This document shows positions 48,185 through 60,500 of a DNA stretch of 64,000 bases, one piece after another. The position numbers and the translations under genes are program-made. A model generated the notes under the pieces. It was not told the DNA's origin and searched no databases. It saw nothing but the letters and a program-made list of their open reading frames with translations. How positions within the stretch are numbered: position 1 is the first letter of the stretch; each line of letters starts with the position of its first letter. Source of the stretch: Prochilodus magdalenae (Eukaryota; Chordata; Actinopteri; Characiformes; Prochilodontidae); NCBI GenBank assembly GCA_024036415.1, contig JAMWET010000767.1, forward strand, positions 167,792 through 231,791. Reading direction: 5' to 3'.

Positions 48185-48985
48185 GTTGGACATTGCAACA
48201 ATAGAAGAACCCTTTTTGGTGATAGATAGAACCATTTCACCATCCAAAGAACCATTTATGCATGAAATGGTCCAATGTAGAACCCATGTTTCCAAATAGA
48301 ACCACTTCCTGCTTAAATGATTCTATAGAGCTCCACCAATGTTCTGCTATGGTTACAAACTAGACATTGTAACAATAGTAGAACCCTTTTTGTTGCTACA
48401 CAGAACCATTTAGAATAAGGTTCTATGCAAAACCATATACAACACATTCTACATCAATCTGATGAACTGTTTCATGATACACATTTTTGGATGAAATGGT
48501 CCTATGTAGAACAGAACCATTTCCTGCCTTGGTGGTTCTATAGTGGAACTTCCAAACAGAACCATTTCCTGCCTTGGTGGTTCTATAGTGGAACTTCCAA
48601 ACAGAACCATTTCCTGCCTTGGTGGTTCTATAGTGGAACTTCCAAACAGAACCATTTCCTGCCTTGCTGTTTCTATAGTGGAACTTAGCTCCGAAAGGTA
48701 TTGTGCTTTGGTTTCAAGCTAGAGATTGTAACAATAGAAGATCCCTGTATGGTGATATACAGAACCATTTTCAAAACAGTTCACATCTTCCACATCAATA
48801 TGAAGAAACATTTCACCATGAAAAGGTTTGCAGCTTCAATGGTTCAATGCAGAACTCAAGGTTCTGTGTAGAGCTGTTTCTGGCAGGGTGAAAATGTTTT
48901 TTGATATGATTACATATAACACCAAAAGGGGCTGGACCGCATCGTTACAATGGGAGAACACTTTTAAAGCTATATAGAACCTTTT
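48185..48985. mobile_element. GAACC-rich dispersed repeat (MITE-like)
   Basis: The block is full of AGAACC/GGTTCT words. It starts with TGGACATTGCAACAATAGAAGAACCC, in two overlapping parts, and ends with ATCGTTACAATGGGAGAACA and AGCTATATAGAACCTTTTT. Similar ends recur inside at 48,363 and 48,725 (ACATTGTAACAATAG, AGATTGTAACAATAG), so the block looks like several related units in tandem. It resembles a repeat I recall from fish genomes. No transposase is present. Confidence 0.6.
48512..48687 (+). repeat. 45-bp tandem repeat, 3.9 copies
   Basis: Units starting CAGAACCATTTCCTGCCTTG lie at 48,512, 48,557, 48,602 and 48,647, exactly 45 bp apart and nearly identical; only the last differs (CTTGCTGTTT). 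Because 45 is a multiple of three, frames on both strands show 15-residue repeats, which are not evidence of a protein. It is a local amplification inside the GAACC-rich repeat. Confidence 0.95.
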
Positions 48986-49278
48986 TCTTAAGGATGGAGG
49001 AATAAGCTGTTTCGGGGGTTAATTATAGCAAATCATTTCCAGTTCAGTTCTTACAGTGAAACAAAACAAAATATAATAGACATCAGCTGAGCTCTTTTTT
49101 TTCCATGTGAAACAGCCTGCTGTCATTTGGGTTCGATTACTTTAGTGGTCGGTTTATACAGAAGTTTTGAATTTCTTTGGTTTTTCTATGGCATGATTTA
49201 CAGCAGACATCGTGTTTTATTTGGAAGATGTTTCTCAGAGCAACATGTAGCTGTTACACAGCCGTTCTGTTTATGCAG

Positions 49279-49360
49279 TCCATGTGGTAGCGACATGGGA
49301 GGACTGCAGCCTCGCAGTTTATCTGAAAACGACAACAGTGATGACCCTGACACCAAATGA
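49279..49360 (+). CDS. Candidate terminal exon (weak)
   Basis: An acceptor-like CGTTCTGTTTATGCAG ends at 49,278. After one base that would complete a codon, the frame reads PCGSDMGGLQPRSLSENDN and then SDDPDTK before TGA at 49,358-49,360. The phase fits the donor of the candidate exon at 47,677-47,791, which leaves two bases. The acidic, serine-rich tail looks protein-like, but I cannot name a family. No AATAAA was noted immediately downstream. Phase agreement has a one-in-three chance, so support is slight. Confidence 0.18.
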
Positions 49361-50099
49361 GCTCATTCTGCATTGGTCTTCTTACACTGCCGTGACTGCA
49401 ATGGAGTGGACACAGGTCTAGCACTGCTCAGGCACGAACTGGAAACAACCACCATTCTGAGAATTTGTTTTGCGGTGCTCCCCACAGTTGAGATAACATA
49501 AAATTAAAAGCACATAGATCAAATGAACTGCAAATAGCTAGCCAACATTAGATCCATTTGCGAAGTAGCTAGGTGCTGTTTCCCTTAACAAGCCAGACAA
49601 AACAGCCGTTTGGAATTCTGGGACAAAATGACTGTAGTTTTCTGATATATAGCACGTTTGTCTATTGATTTATCTTGATGACACTGTTCTTCACTGTTCC
49701 TCTCATCATTTCCACTATCACCACCACCATTCTGGACCAAGAGGGAGAAAAAAAGTCCAGTCCATGCAAGCTAAAATAACCGACCCAGCAGAAATATTCC
49801 TGAGCTTTTTTTATTTTTTTGTGGTGATCTTTTATAACCAGCAGGCTGCTCATCTTCAGTGGCAAAGCCGAAGCAGGAGAGCCCTTCCTTCCCTGAGTTT
49901 GACTTAAATGAAGCCCCCTTCAGACATAGACCCCCCGCAGCACCAAAGCAAATTCAGTCCAAAAGAGGCCATTCCTCCTTTTTAACCCTCATCTCGAAAA
50001 ACTCCTCCAGTACATAGGCTGTTCCCAGCTACGCCAGCTCTGCTCTTTCATCTGCTGAGTGTTTCGAGAGCAGATGCAGTCTTTGTGTAATTGAGACTG
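49361..50099. other. No gene seen
   Basis: AT-rich to mixed sequence. Frames at 49,662-49,907 on opposite strands are low-information. No repeat was recognised. Confidence 0.5.
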
Positions 50100-51330
50100 T
50101 CCCTGAATTCTTGGATGCGAGTCAAGAAGGTTTAGCGTGACACAGTGGTATGAACGTGTGGAGAAAACATTTGGCGCGGTGCTCCAAGTGGTGCTCGATT
50201 GCTTATCAGCTGCACAACAATGCGTTAAGGGATTATTAGTGTTTCTGCTAGAGCATCGGCACCCTGAGCGAAGAACGTATCACCAGCTCCTTGATGCATG
50301 TAAACACAATATTGATATGGATTTCACATACATTGTTCAGTGGGGATGGGGCGTGAGGGGTTGTGAGGGGAGATATCGGGTTTGTACGTCATCTGACAGA
50401 GTACGAAATATATCAGGATTGTTGTTCGCATGGTCAGACTGTATTGTGCCGTTTACACTCGAACAAAAGTGATATAATGCATATTTGTTTCTGGATTTCT
50501 CTCATTGACTTGCAAATGCAAAAGGAGGAAAAAAATAATCAGTTATTAAAATTCAGGTAATGTATTCCTGTTTTTGAATTCTATTTGAGAAACGTTATTA
50601 ATTTCATATATCAAGTTTGGAGCGGCCATCTGTTCGCTCCGCGCCACTGCTCCTCCCTCCATCTGCCTGGCTTTAGAGAGAGAAAGAGGGAGATAGGCAG
50701 AATGAGGCAGAGTGAGAAAGTGGGGGGGAGAGAGAGGCAGAGCAAGAGAGGAACAGAGAGAGAGATGGAGAGAGAGGTGCTGGAGGTGGGCTTGGGCAAA
50801 ATGAGGAAGTTTCACTGTGACTTTTTGATTTGTCGTTCCCGTGACTGGAGGTGCTACTCTGTTTCAATAAAGCTCCATGGCTCCTTGCACTGCTGCTGCT
50901 GCCACCTCCTCCTCCCTTCGTCTTCATCCTCCTTTGTTTTCTCTCCCTCATGTCCTTCTCTCCTCCTGTTCCACCCCCCCCCCCCAACCTTTCCTCGCTC
51001 CGTAACTGGAGGAAGCAGATTGCGAAGTGTGCACAGTGAGATGTATCCCTGCCACAGTTAATTTAGCATCTGTGCCTCCATGAATATGAATACATTTACA
51101 AGTCCTGGATATAATTAGGTACTGAAGTGTGGAGAGGGGGCACGCAGCTCCAGGTGGGCTGGAAGACGCTGCAGAAGAAGAACAGGTTGGGCTGAGCCGT
51201 AGCAGCCTCCGAGACAGCGCGACCTTTGTTTCTCCGCAAAACAGCTTCCATAAATCAAGGAGTGAGTGAGAACGAGACAGAAAAGGAAAACACAAATACT
51301 CAACATGACACGCTTTAACACAGTATACGT
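50100..51330. other. Complex GC-balanced blocks, possible conserved non-coding elements
   Basis: 50,100-50,350 and 50,810-51,260 look single-copy and information-rich. A purine-rich GA tract separates them (50,677-50,780), and a C-run lies at 50,973-50,985. A 111-codon plus frame at 50,137-50,472 starts MTQWYERVEKTFGAVLQVV and includes LLVFLLEHRHPERRTYHQLL. It resembles no protein I know and lacks visible splice or promoter context. I list the block as possible regulatory sequence; coding cannot be excluded. Confidence 0.3.
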
Positions 51331-51617
51331 GTGTTTACATACAACACGCGTGTAGAGTGTTGAGTTCAGAGAACAATGTGTGGGTTAATGTGTGGAACTT
51401 ATGTCTGCCCGTGTGTCTGGGGCATAGTACAACTTGTGGGGGCCAGAGACGAAGCATTGTATACGTCTCATAGACATCGCTGTTGTAAGGATGACGATCA
51501 TCGACCACTAACTAGCTACTTCAGAGAGAAGGCCTGTAAAACAATGCATGGTTGCTGATCTTGCATTCAACTGCATTGGGACTAGGTCAGTGAGACTGTG
51601 TGCAATGTACCCAATCC
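51331..51617. other. No gene seen
   Basis: Short single-copy lead-in to the 31-bp minisatellite. Confidence 0.5.
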
Positions 51618-52255
51618 GATGTTGAGTTTCTGAGTTGTTGACCAATCCGAGACTGTGTTTCTGACTTGTTGACCAATCAGAGGCTGTGTTCCTGAATTGT
51701 TGACCAGTCTAAGGCCGTGTTCCTGAATTGTTGACCCGTCTCAAGGTGTGTTCCTGAATTGTTGACCAGTCTCAAGGTGTGTTCCTGAATTGTTGACCAG
51801 TCTAAGGCTGTGTTCTTGAATTGTTGACCAGTCTAAGTCTGTGATCCTGAATTGTTGACCAGTCTATGGCTGTGTTTTGGTTTATTGACCAGTCTGAGGC
51901 TGTGTTCCTGGTTTGTTGACCTGTCTCAAGGTGTGTTCCTGAATTGTTGACCAGTCTGAGGCTGTGTTCCTGAATTGTTGACCCATCTCAGGCTGTGATC
52001 CTGAATTGTTGACCAGTCCTCAGGCGGTGTGTTCCTGAATTGTTGACATCTCAGGCTGTGATCCTGAATTGTTGACCATCTCAGGCTGTGTTCCTGATAT
52101 GTTTGACTCCATCTCAGGCTGTGTTTCCTGAATTGTTGACCAATCTCAGTCTGTGTTCCTGGAATTGTTGATACAATGCTCCAGGCTGGGTGTTCCTGAA
52201 TTCGTTCGAACCATCTCGCGCAGAGCGTGTGCTGACCTGAATTTGTTGACCCCGT
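51618..52255. repeat. 31-bp minisatellite
   Basis: Units of 31 bp carry GTTCCTGAATTGTTGACCAG followed by TCTCAAGGTGT-type text; exact 31-bp spacing is seen, for example, between 51,721 and 51,752. About 20 units are countable. From about 52,010 the units pick up insertions and deletions (52,020, 52,150-52,260) and then become unrecognisable. Damaged copies reappear further right, so the array is probably longer than this. Confidence 0.93.
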
Positions 52256-52950
52256 TGAAGTAACAGCGGGTTCTCGGAGGGGGGGTTATCAAGAGGCCTC
52301 AACGTTACAGGTTTACAGCAGGCCGGTGCCGAGATTTACAAGGACGAGTTACAGCGGGGCCGGCTGTTCGCTGAGGTACAAGGGCCCGAGTATTGTACAC
52401 GCAGGTCCGCGCTTTTGAGATACCCAAAGGTACGTCTACGTACAGCAGAGTCTCAGTGTTCCTCGACACAGGCCGCTTTTATAGTACAAGGCCGAGGTGA
52501 CTTGAGCCATCCACCCACAGGGCCGGCTAGTACGAGGCCGAGATAGCAGTCAGGCAGGCCCAGTACCAAAGGGGTCGCATGGCTACCCCAGCAGGCGGCT
52601 AGTACAAGGGCCGTGTAAGCAGCGCACTGTGACACATTGAGGAACCTAGGTGGCATGACTTGTTAAAGGATCGTATAATAAGTGTGAAGGGGACGGGGTT
52701 TGGTTACCAAGGAGGCGGTAGCTAGTGGGGTGTCAGCTTCCGATCTGGGCGGTGTGGCATGGTTCCTCGTTGTCTGGGGTGGTAGTTCACAGCTGTGCTT
52801 GAGGTGTGATGGACTGGCGGCATGTTAACTCCGGGGTTTGACCGTCCCTCTGACTGCAAGCACCTCTGGGCTTCTTGTTTCTCCTGATGACAAGGGCTTG
52901 GGATAAGGTTACCGCTAGCTATCGCTAATGCGTGCTGTCTGTACCCTCCC
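52256..52950. other. CpG-rich irregular sequence with repeated GGCCG and AGTACAAGG words
   Basis: The 31-bp array gives way abruptly to CG-rich text. GGCCGGCTGTTCGC, GGCCGCTTTTATAGTACAAG, GGCCGGCTAGTACGAGGCCG and GGCGGCTAGTACAAGGGCCG are loosely related words at 52,350-52,615, suggesting a degenerate repeat of 50-100 bp. Frames are short. I suspect poor consensus. Confidence 0.45.
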
Positions 52951-55000
52951 CCTTATCATCTCTCGCTCCTCTCTCTCTCTACCTCTCTTCCTCTATTTAG
53001 CTTCTCTCGATCTCTCTCCTCCTCTCCTCTACCCCTCCTCTTCCATGTCGCCTTCTCTCGTTCCCTACCGGAACTCTCTCCCTCCTTCTCTTCTCGTTCT
53101 TATCTCCCCTTCCTCCTTGCTTAGTGACCTCACTCTCCTCAGCTCTTCTCAGGCAATCTCTCCCCCTCTATATATCTTGACTAGCCCTCTCTCTCTCTCA
53201 CCCTCTCCCCCTCTCTCCCTCTCTCCCTCTCTCTCCTCTCTCTCTCTCCTCTCTCCTCTCCTCTGTCCTCTCTTCCCTCTCGTTTGATTGTCCTGACATT
53301 GTTGACCACTCATTTCTCCCTAGTCTCCCTTCGTGTTCATGAATTGCATTTGACCCATCTCTCCTCTCAACCCGTCCCCCCTAGGCCCCCCCACCCCACT
53401 GTGCTAGTCACTTGAACTGTCTCGTCTCTTGAAACTAACTCCTTCCACTGGCTCCTCTGCTTTCTCTCTCCTCTCCCATCTACCTCCCCCCTCTCTCCGC
53501 ACCTCTCTCTCTCCCCTGTCTCTCTCCCCACCCCTCTCCTCTCTTCTCTACTCCTCTCCTCTCTACCTCCTCTTTGTCCCTCTCTCTCCTTCTCCTCTCT
53601 CTCTCTCTACCTCTCTCCCTCTCTCTCTCTCTCCGCACTTAGTGTTTCCGCCTCTCTGAATATCTTGCCTCTCCTCGCTATTCCCGACCCTTCTCTCTAA
53701 TCCGTGCTTACGTTCCTTCGCTCGTATCCTCCCCTCCGATCTCCATTTCTCGCTCTCTCTCATTTCCTTCTATCACCTCCACGCCTGTACCCACCTCTAC
53801 TTGAACCTCAGACCTCACGTCTCTTGCTACTCACGTACCCCCTCTCCAAGCCGCATCCTCGTCTGCTGTTTCTCCCCCCTTGTACATTCCTGACCCAGCG
53901 TCCCTCTAGGCCTCGTCGGTTTTCCCTGAATTGGCTCGTGCTACCAACTAGTCTTCCAGGCTTCGCTCTCTCTGTCCCACCCACCTCCGCTTCATCCTGA
54001 TCATGTTTGACCCAGGCTCAGGCTCGTCCCGCGTTTCCTGACATCATTGCCTTTGAGCCCTAATCTGCATTTCTCTCTCTTCTGCGATCTCGTCTCCATT
54101 GAATCCCTCGTTCGACACTCAGTCCTCCAGGCCTCCCCTCTTCCTTTCGCTCCTGCGCCTCCTGCACCACTGTTCAGTTACCTCACGTTCTCCAGGCTCC
54201 CCCTCCCTTCTCCTTCGCCTCCTCTCGCACCTTCCGCTAGCTTACCGTGACCACCCCTTGTTGCACCCCTCTCTAGTTCCCCAGGTCTCCCGCCTCCCTC
54301 CTTCCCTCTCTCCTTCCTTTCCCTCCCTCTCATCCTCTCATATCTCCTTCCCTCCCTCCTTTCTCGCTCCGTTCCTGACTCACATCTTCGCGGGACCAGT
54401 CACTCCCAGTGTTCCTACTACGTGTCTCATCCGAATTTCTTGCGCTCCCAGCACCCCCACGCCTCACGGTTCTCTCTCCCCTTCTGCTTGCTGTTCTCTG
54501 ATCCTCTCTACCACCCTCGCTCCTGTCTTTCCTGACTCCTCCTGCCGTCCTCTCTCCCCACGCTCTAGTCCTCTCTTCTCTCTCTCTCTCTCTATCCCCC
54601 TCCTCTCTCCCCCTCCCTCTCTATCCTCTCTCCCTCTCTCTCTCCCCCTCTCTCTTCCCCCCTCCTCTCTCTCTCTCTCTCCCCCTACTCTCCTCTCCTG
54701 CTCCCCTCTCTCTCTCTCCATCTCTCTATCTCTCTCTCTTCTTCTCTCTCCTCTCTTCTCTCCCCCCTCTCTCTCTTCTCTTCCCCCCTCTCTCTCTCCT
54801 GCTCTCCCCCCCCTCTCCTCTCTCCCCTTTCTCTCTTTCTCCCCCTCTCTCTCCCCCCCTCTCTCTTCTGCTCTCCCCCTCTTCTCTCTCCCCCTCTCTC
54901 TCCTCCCTCTCTCCTCTCTTCTCTCTTCCTCTCTCCCCCTCTCCTCTCCTCCCCTATCTCCCGCTCCTCCTCTCTCCTACTCTCTCGGGAATGCAGCCGC
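52950..55000. repeat. CT-rich low-complexity tract with embedded damaged 31-bp units
   Basis: Long runs of CTCTCTCCC-type sequence fill this block. Pieces of the 31-bp minisatellite are scattered in it, for example TCCTGACATTGTTGACCACT (53,291), ATGAATTGCATTTGACCC (53,340), and GTTCCTGACTCACATC with GGGACCAGTCAC near 54,371-54,407. A 314-codon Ser/Pro/Leu frame (54,099-55,043) is purely a by-product of CT repeats. I see no gene. Confidence 0.8.
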
Positions 55001-57454
55001 TCTGTGGGAAGAGGCTGTTATGAAGTCTTCAGCCGTGCATTAGCATCCTCGCTAAATCAGCAGTGATGTATCTGTTCTCAGAGTGAACTGGAGCGTCTGG
55101 GCAGCTCCGAGCGACAGCAGTAATTAGAGCTGGAAGGAACCAGCAGGTCTTCAGAACGTCTCCCGACAAGAAGAGTCCACCGACTGCTTGTGGCCTTCAC
55201 AGTGTGGGAGGAGGAGGTGCTGCGATGCATCCTGGTAAATAGCGAACACGCTCCTCCGGAATGTTCCCCCGATATTGATGCCGGACGCTAGAGCCGTGAC
55301 TGGGGGCTTTCTGTATCGGCTCCAGGCTGTCCGGTTCTCGGACCCTCGGACCAGCTTGACTGCAACCCAAGCCTCCTCCACGTAGCTATAGCCCCTGCAT
55401 TCCTCCGAGGGTGTGACTGGGAAGGGGGAGCAGCGTCCAGGGAGTTGAAGGTCATGTGGGGTCGTGGCATGCGCCCATTTTTGGCACTGCCTCTCCCCTA
55501 GGGATGCAACGGGTCAAGTTACCTCGCCTCGGTGAAGGCAGGGATGCATCGGCCGATCACGGCGCAGCACCTTCTTAATTCGGTTCTTTATGATCGTCCT
55601 GTTATGTTCCAGAGTGGAGTGCCGCCTCGCACGCCCTTCGTACGCAGTGTTCCTCGTTCCGGGGTTCCATCTGTTAAGTGCTTGGTTCTGCAGAGTGATG
55701 ATCATCAAACCCATATACCCTCCTTCCACCACTGTGGTTCGAGCCACCGTATGTGTCCTCACAGACCAGTCTCTGCCCTGGAGAACGTGGAGGAGCTCGG
55801 CTGGAGAGGAGTCGCGGCTGAACCTGATTGGCAGAAAACGTCGATGGGGAGGTCACCGAGGAAAGGCTCCCACACTGTGCCTGCAGTGCTCCTTTACCGT
55901 GAAGCTGAGCCTCATGCAGGAGATGGATTGCTATACCAGGGAAGGTTTCGGCAGCGGCGTAGCCACGAATGATCTGACGGGTTGGAAGTCATGCGGGATA
56001 CGGGTGGGTCGGGTTCCCCAGATCACATGGAGCATGTATGTCAGCATTATGAGTGAGCACGGTGACCGCACGTTACAGGGTAGGATAGTATGGATGGAAG
56101 AGTCTCCTACTAGGGAACCACGGCCCAAAGAGAGGGACCCTCCTCCCTCGAGAGCTGAGCAGGTGCTGCCAGAGTAGCAACTACAACTGTTCATCATTTC
56201 AGGCTCATTAGTCTTCCCTGTGTGTACTCCCGCTCTTCCACCCTTCAGGTGGTGGAGCATCGCCTTAGTCCCCTGCTGCTGCTTCCGGAACCGTCGGGCT
56301 CCATGGCCGTCACTCCTGCATTTTGTCAGAGAATGTACAGTGGCCCTCCTCATGTTCATCCTTCCTACCTATCAACTTTCATTGTCCACACCTTTGGCGC
56401 CCAACACTCCAACCCTGGCCGTTTGTGGCACGTGCGCACTCTAGGGGTAGGTTGTTCCTGATTACATTAGGCGCGCTCGGCGAGAGTGTAGGGTACATGG
56501 GCCTACTTCAAGCGGTGAGTGTTGGGAGAAACTCCCAGAATTGCCCTGCGGGATCATCAGCTAGGTGCTGCACGAGTGACAGAGAGTACCCATACATGTG
56601 TGGATGTCTCTGTTGAAGCCGCTGACTGTAAGGTCACCATGGTAACAGGTTTTATGGCACTTTCTTTATTAACACAGGTGTAAAGACACTAGGATACGCT
56701 GATGTCTCGGCGCCCACCCTAGCGGAATCTCCCGCTCACTTTAAATGGGCAGCAGTTACTTCTGGTACTGAGGTCACCGAAACCATTTAAGGTGGAACGG
56801 GCTTTCCGACTCTTGAAAGTCACATGGACGCCCTAAGTTCTGTTTAAGGGCTGAACGCCAACATCCCTCTGCGGGCACTGCAGACGGGCAGGGTCGCCAC
56901 AGAGCACCGCTAGCAGCCCGTACTGAGTCCGTAGGTTCTGTCTGGCTCATGTTTTATTCGGTGGACTCGTTTAGACTGGGTGTATGACTGTGTTAAAACC
57001 GAAGCCCATGCTTGACGTAAGTCGTCTGACGACACCTGACGGTGATCTTTGTTCCGAAAATCTCAGTCCCTTTTCATAGGGAAGATTCCACACTGCCCTC
57101 GTAATCCGACTCTCGAGTGGGGTGGGAGTCCAAACAGGAAATGGGATCGGTCCTCGGAGTCTGTTGATTTTGCGACCTGAAGATGATGGATCCCTCTTAA
57201 CTGAGCAGTCTCCCAAGCCACCCAACATGGCAGTGACAGGCTAGGTGAGAGAGGGAGAAAACGCATTTGACTGGCATGAACACCACACCCCGGTCCCCGC
57301 TGTTCATGGCTTACAAGGCGAACCCTGCTTACCACGAAACTACTGAGCTCAGCCACACCTGCCGGAGCCCATTCCCAAGTGTGACCAGGGGGTTGCCCTA
57401 GAATAAGGCATGGAGTCCTGCCCCAGTATGATGGCAAGCTGTAGTGAGCTGTAG
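55001..57454. other. CpG-rich sequence of doubtful quality, no gene supported
   Basis: 55,010-55,200 looks like clean single-copy sequence. From about 55,240 CG dinucleotides are frequent and no depletion is visible, unlike the rest of the window. Many frames of 80-195 codons overlap on both strands (the longest is 55,590-56,177), with no resemblance to known proteins. No repeat was recognised. Confidence 0.5.
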
Positions 57455-57535
57455 ATTCCTCAGGCTGTGTTCTCTGAAAGTTGTGGACCAGCAGTCTCAG
57501 GATTTGTATTCCTGGTAATGTTGACCATCAGATGC
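57455..57535. repeat. Isolated, damaged units of the 31-bp minisatellite
   Basis: TCAGGCTGTGTTCTCTGAAAG, in two overlapping parts, then GTGGACCAGCAGTCTCAGG and TTCCTGGTAATGTTGACCATC, in overlapping parts, are about two and a half units with indels. They lie 5.2 kb beyond the clean array, which suggests that the array or its collapsed version extends this far. Confidence 0.8.
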
Positions 57536-60500
57536 TTATGGTTCCGTTATGACTTCGACAAGGCAAACAAATCAAATACCTTCCACAACATTTTTGCAGC
57601 ATTCTTAGGATACTTATTGTTTATTTACAACATCCATTGCATATGAAATCATCAGCCGTAAAGGGTTAATGTGTAACACGGTTACTCCGAAAGATGATAG
57701 ATATTAAAGTACTAACATACTCGACCATAGATATGAATAAGCTATGGATTAGAGTTGCTATTGCACTGGCTTTCTAGGTTAGAGCTTTTGTGAAGCGTAT
57801 CCCACATTACCTAAAATTATTCAGACGCTGCAGGTGTTTGTGTGTATCTTGAAGGGAATGCATATAGCCTTGAGGAGAGGGCGGGCCTTCTGTAGCCTGC
57901 GGCATGAGGAATACTGATGCACAATCCGTCTTCATTGATGTAGGGTGAAAATGACCTGGGACACCACATTTTAAAGGCCGGCTAACTTTCAGCTGACGGA
58001 GGTCTCCAGTAAACTGAAGGTGCTACCACCTACCACATATAAAACCCTGGGACGTGCCATGGCGCCAGTTAACGCGAGGTTTACTAGCCCTCCGTGCCAG
58101 CAGATCAAAGTTAGGGGTGACTGCAGCGTGCGGCTGCATTTGAATCAAGGGCGTATTCCAATCACCACCTCTGGCTGCAGCTGGGTTCTTTTGTGGATGG
58201 TGTTAAAAGGGCTCGGAGGCTGTGTATCGATCAATGGCGAGTGAGACTAACGGTGATCCCGTAAAACTATCACCGCCCCTTACCGTTACTAGCAGACCGG
58301 GAACAAGGGCAGCAGGCCAGCGTATTCAAAGCTGACCCCTGTCAGACGTGTACAAACACGGAGAAGGAGAGCCTGATGGAGGAGGCGTTCGCTGCACCAC
58401 CTGACTGTGTCAGTAGAGTGCTTTGGTATGCCGTATGGGTTTTAGGCTGCCCCTTGTACCGTCTCCATAGCCCTCTTAAAACCCTGGATGCTATTCCAAT
58501 GAGCCTAATCCATGTGTGCCAAAGTCCATACCTTCGTTATCATGCGGTGAAGCTGGAAAAATGTGGATTTCAGGAACATGCCGTTCCATTGGCGTATTCT
58601 CAGTGTGCAATGATCTGGGACGACAAGGGACACCCACACCTCCAACGATTTGTGGACCCTCGAAGGAAGACCTTACCAGGGCCACCACATAGGGCCAGCC
58701 TATCACAGATGGAAGTAGGTGCATCGGAGTAAGGTATGGGGGGCAATCTGCTCACAACGACACATGGCACCCCTCCCAAAACTACACCCTTCTGTCTCAT
58801 TCACAGGCGCTCCTGCAGTGTTCCTCCATATCCTTGGTGCTGAAGGGGACCTACCTGCTCCTCAACACACCTGAACACTTCCACACCATCATCAGCTCAT
58901 GATAACAAGCCTGATCTAGAGGCGGAAGGGCTGATGCACCAGCAGCCAATCCACTGTAAGACGTGGCAGGCTGAGGGTAGGAGCAAGCTAATGCACAATG
59001 AATTGGCCCGCAGTGACAGGCTGTTGGACAGGGTGAGCCGCTGTTGGTATTACATGAGCTCTGTAAGCGTTCCTTGCTACCAGTGGAGCTAATGAGTCTG
59101 TTGCTGGAGGTCCTTGCTGTTTGATCAATTTGGTCGAGGAGTGGGAATGTGTACAAACCCGGTCTCTTAATGAACTGTAATGTGCTGATTTCAAAACAGG
59201 GGCGCACCTCGCGCTCGATAACCGGAGTTCAGACGGGCGTAGTACGTAGGATGATATGTTTTATCTGAGGGACGAGGGCGCAGGCAAAAACACAAATGAA
59301 GCTCCACACCTAGTTGTGGAAGTCAGAAGCAGCTGGTTGGATTGATTATGTCTTTCCATGGAACATGGTCATCAGGCATTCCCCCCAACACGTCAGCTGG
59401 TGAGGGTAGGGGGGGTTGGGGACCCTACTACCACACTCCCAAACCAGACAGGTGGAATGTGTGTGTTAATAAGCAGTGAGCAATCAAATAACGTGGGGTA
59501 CATCTCGTCGTACCCTCCCTCTGACTCAGACTGACTCTTCTCAGGCTTCCCAGAACCTCTGGAAGGTTCATGTGACTCTGAACTCCAGCCATGGACAGAT
59601 GTGCTTCACGGTGAATGCCAGTTGTCCACACCTGTCTCAGGCCCACTGAGACGGATTGCTTCACCTGGTTCTCAGGCGTGCTGAAGAGTCTGGGTGATTC
59701 CTGGCTGGGGTGGCCGGGGGACCTTCTGTAAAGGAGTGGTCCATGTGCCCGTGGTTTTCTGGGTATTTGCCCCTGGTGGCCTGTCCAGGCTGTTCCTGCC
59801 TTCTACCCATGAGCTGGGATTAGGCTCCAGCACACCCCCCCAGTAACAAGCAGCTTCAGAACTCTGAAAGACGGAGTGGCGGAAAAACAGAACGGTTGGT
59901 TGCAGGGCTGCCCAGATTTCGTTTAGCAAACGAGGGTTTCTCATCCTTTGATGTTCCAACCCCGACTCTAGCCAGTAGGCTTAAAGGCAATGATGGCCCC
60001 AGGTTCACAGATGCCAAGACGATGGAGAAGGTAGTGGGCGTGTCCACATGTGTACTTCCGTAAACACGGATAGACACCTTGTACGTCTTGGCACAGCGAA
60101 AGACATGGCAGTGATAAAAAAACCAGCTAATAAGACAAGGTAAAACCACGACCAGAAATTCCTGCCTCCAAGCTGATGTATGCTCAACAATACTCCACCG
60201 TTAGCCCATCCGTATCCCTGTCGACATGAAATTAATCATCCACCTTAGACCACTGTCCAGGACATCCACCCGAGAGTGGGGGGAGCAGTCAGGGTATTTT
60301 AGAGAAGCACGGTGCAGCAAGGAGGATGGCAGACCTGATGCTGGACCCTTTACAGAGAGGGGCTGCCTGTGGGCTTGCCCTGCCTGATCTATGGGCTTCG
60401 TTTCACAGGGGAGGTTCACAATGAGCCCTGGCCTGGCTGTTGTGTATCCAGATCGGACTTGACTAACCCCTATCGCTTAACGAAGATGTAGGACCTTCAC

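Noticed and set aside
48425..48688. ORF with repeated 15-residue blocks
   Set aside because: It is the translation of the 45-bp tandem repeat. Both strands show it, so it reflects repeat length and not a protein.
54099..55043. 314-codon plus-strand ORF, the longest in the window
   Set aside because: It is almost entirely Ser, Leu and Pro from CT-rich low-complexity DNA, shows no domain, and lies in a doubtful part of the assembly.
55590..56177. 195-codon plus-strand ORF
   Set aside because: Overlapping ORFs of similar length occur on both strands with no recognisable domain. The composition explains it.
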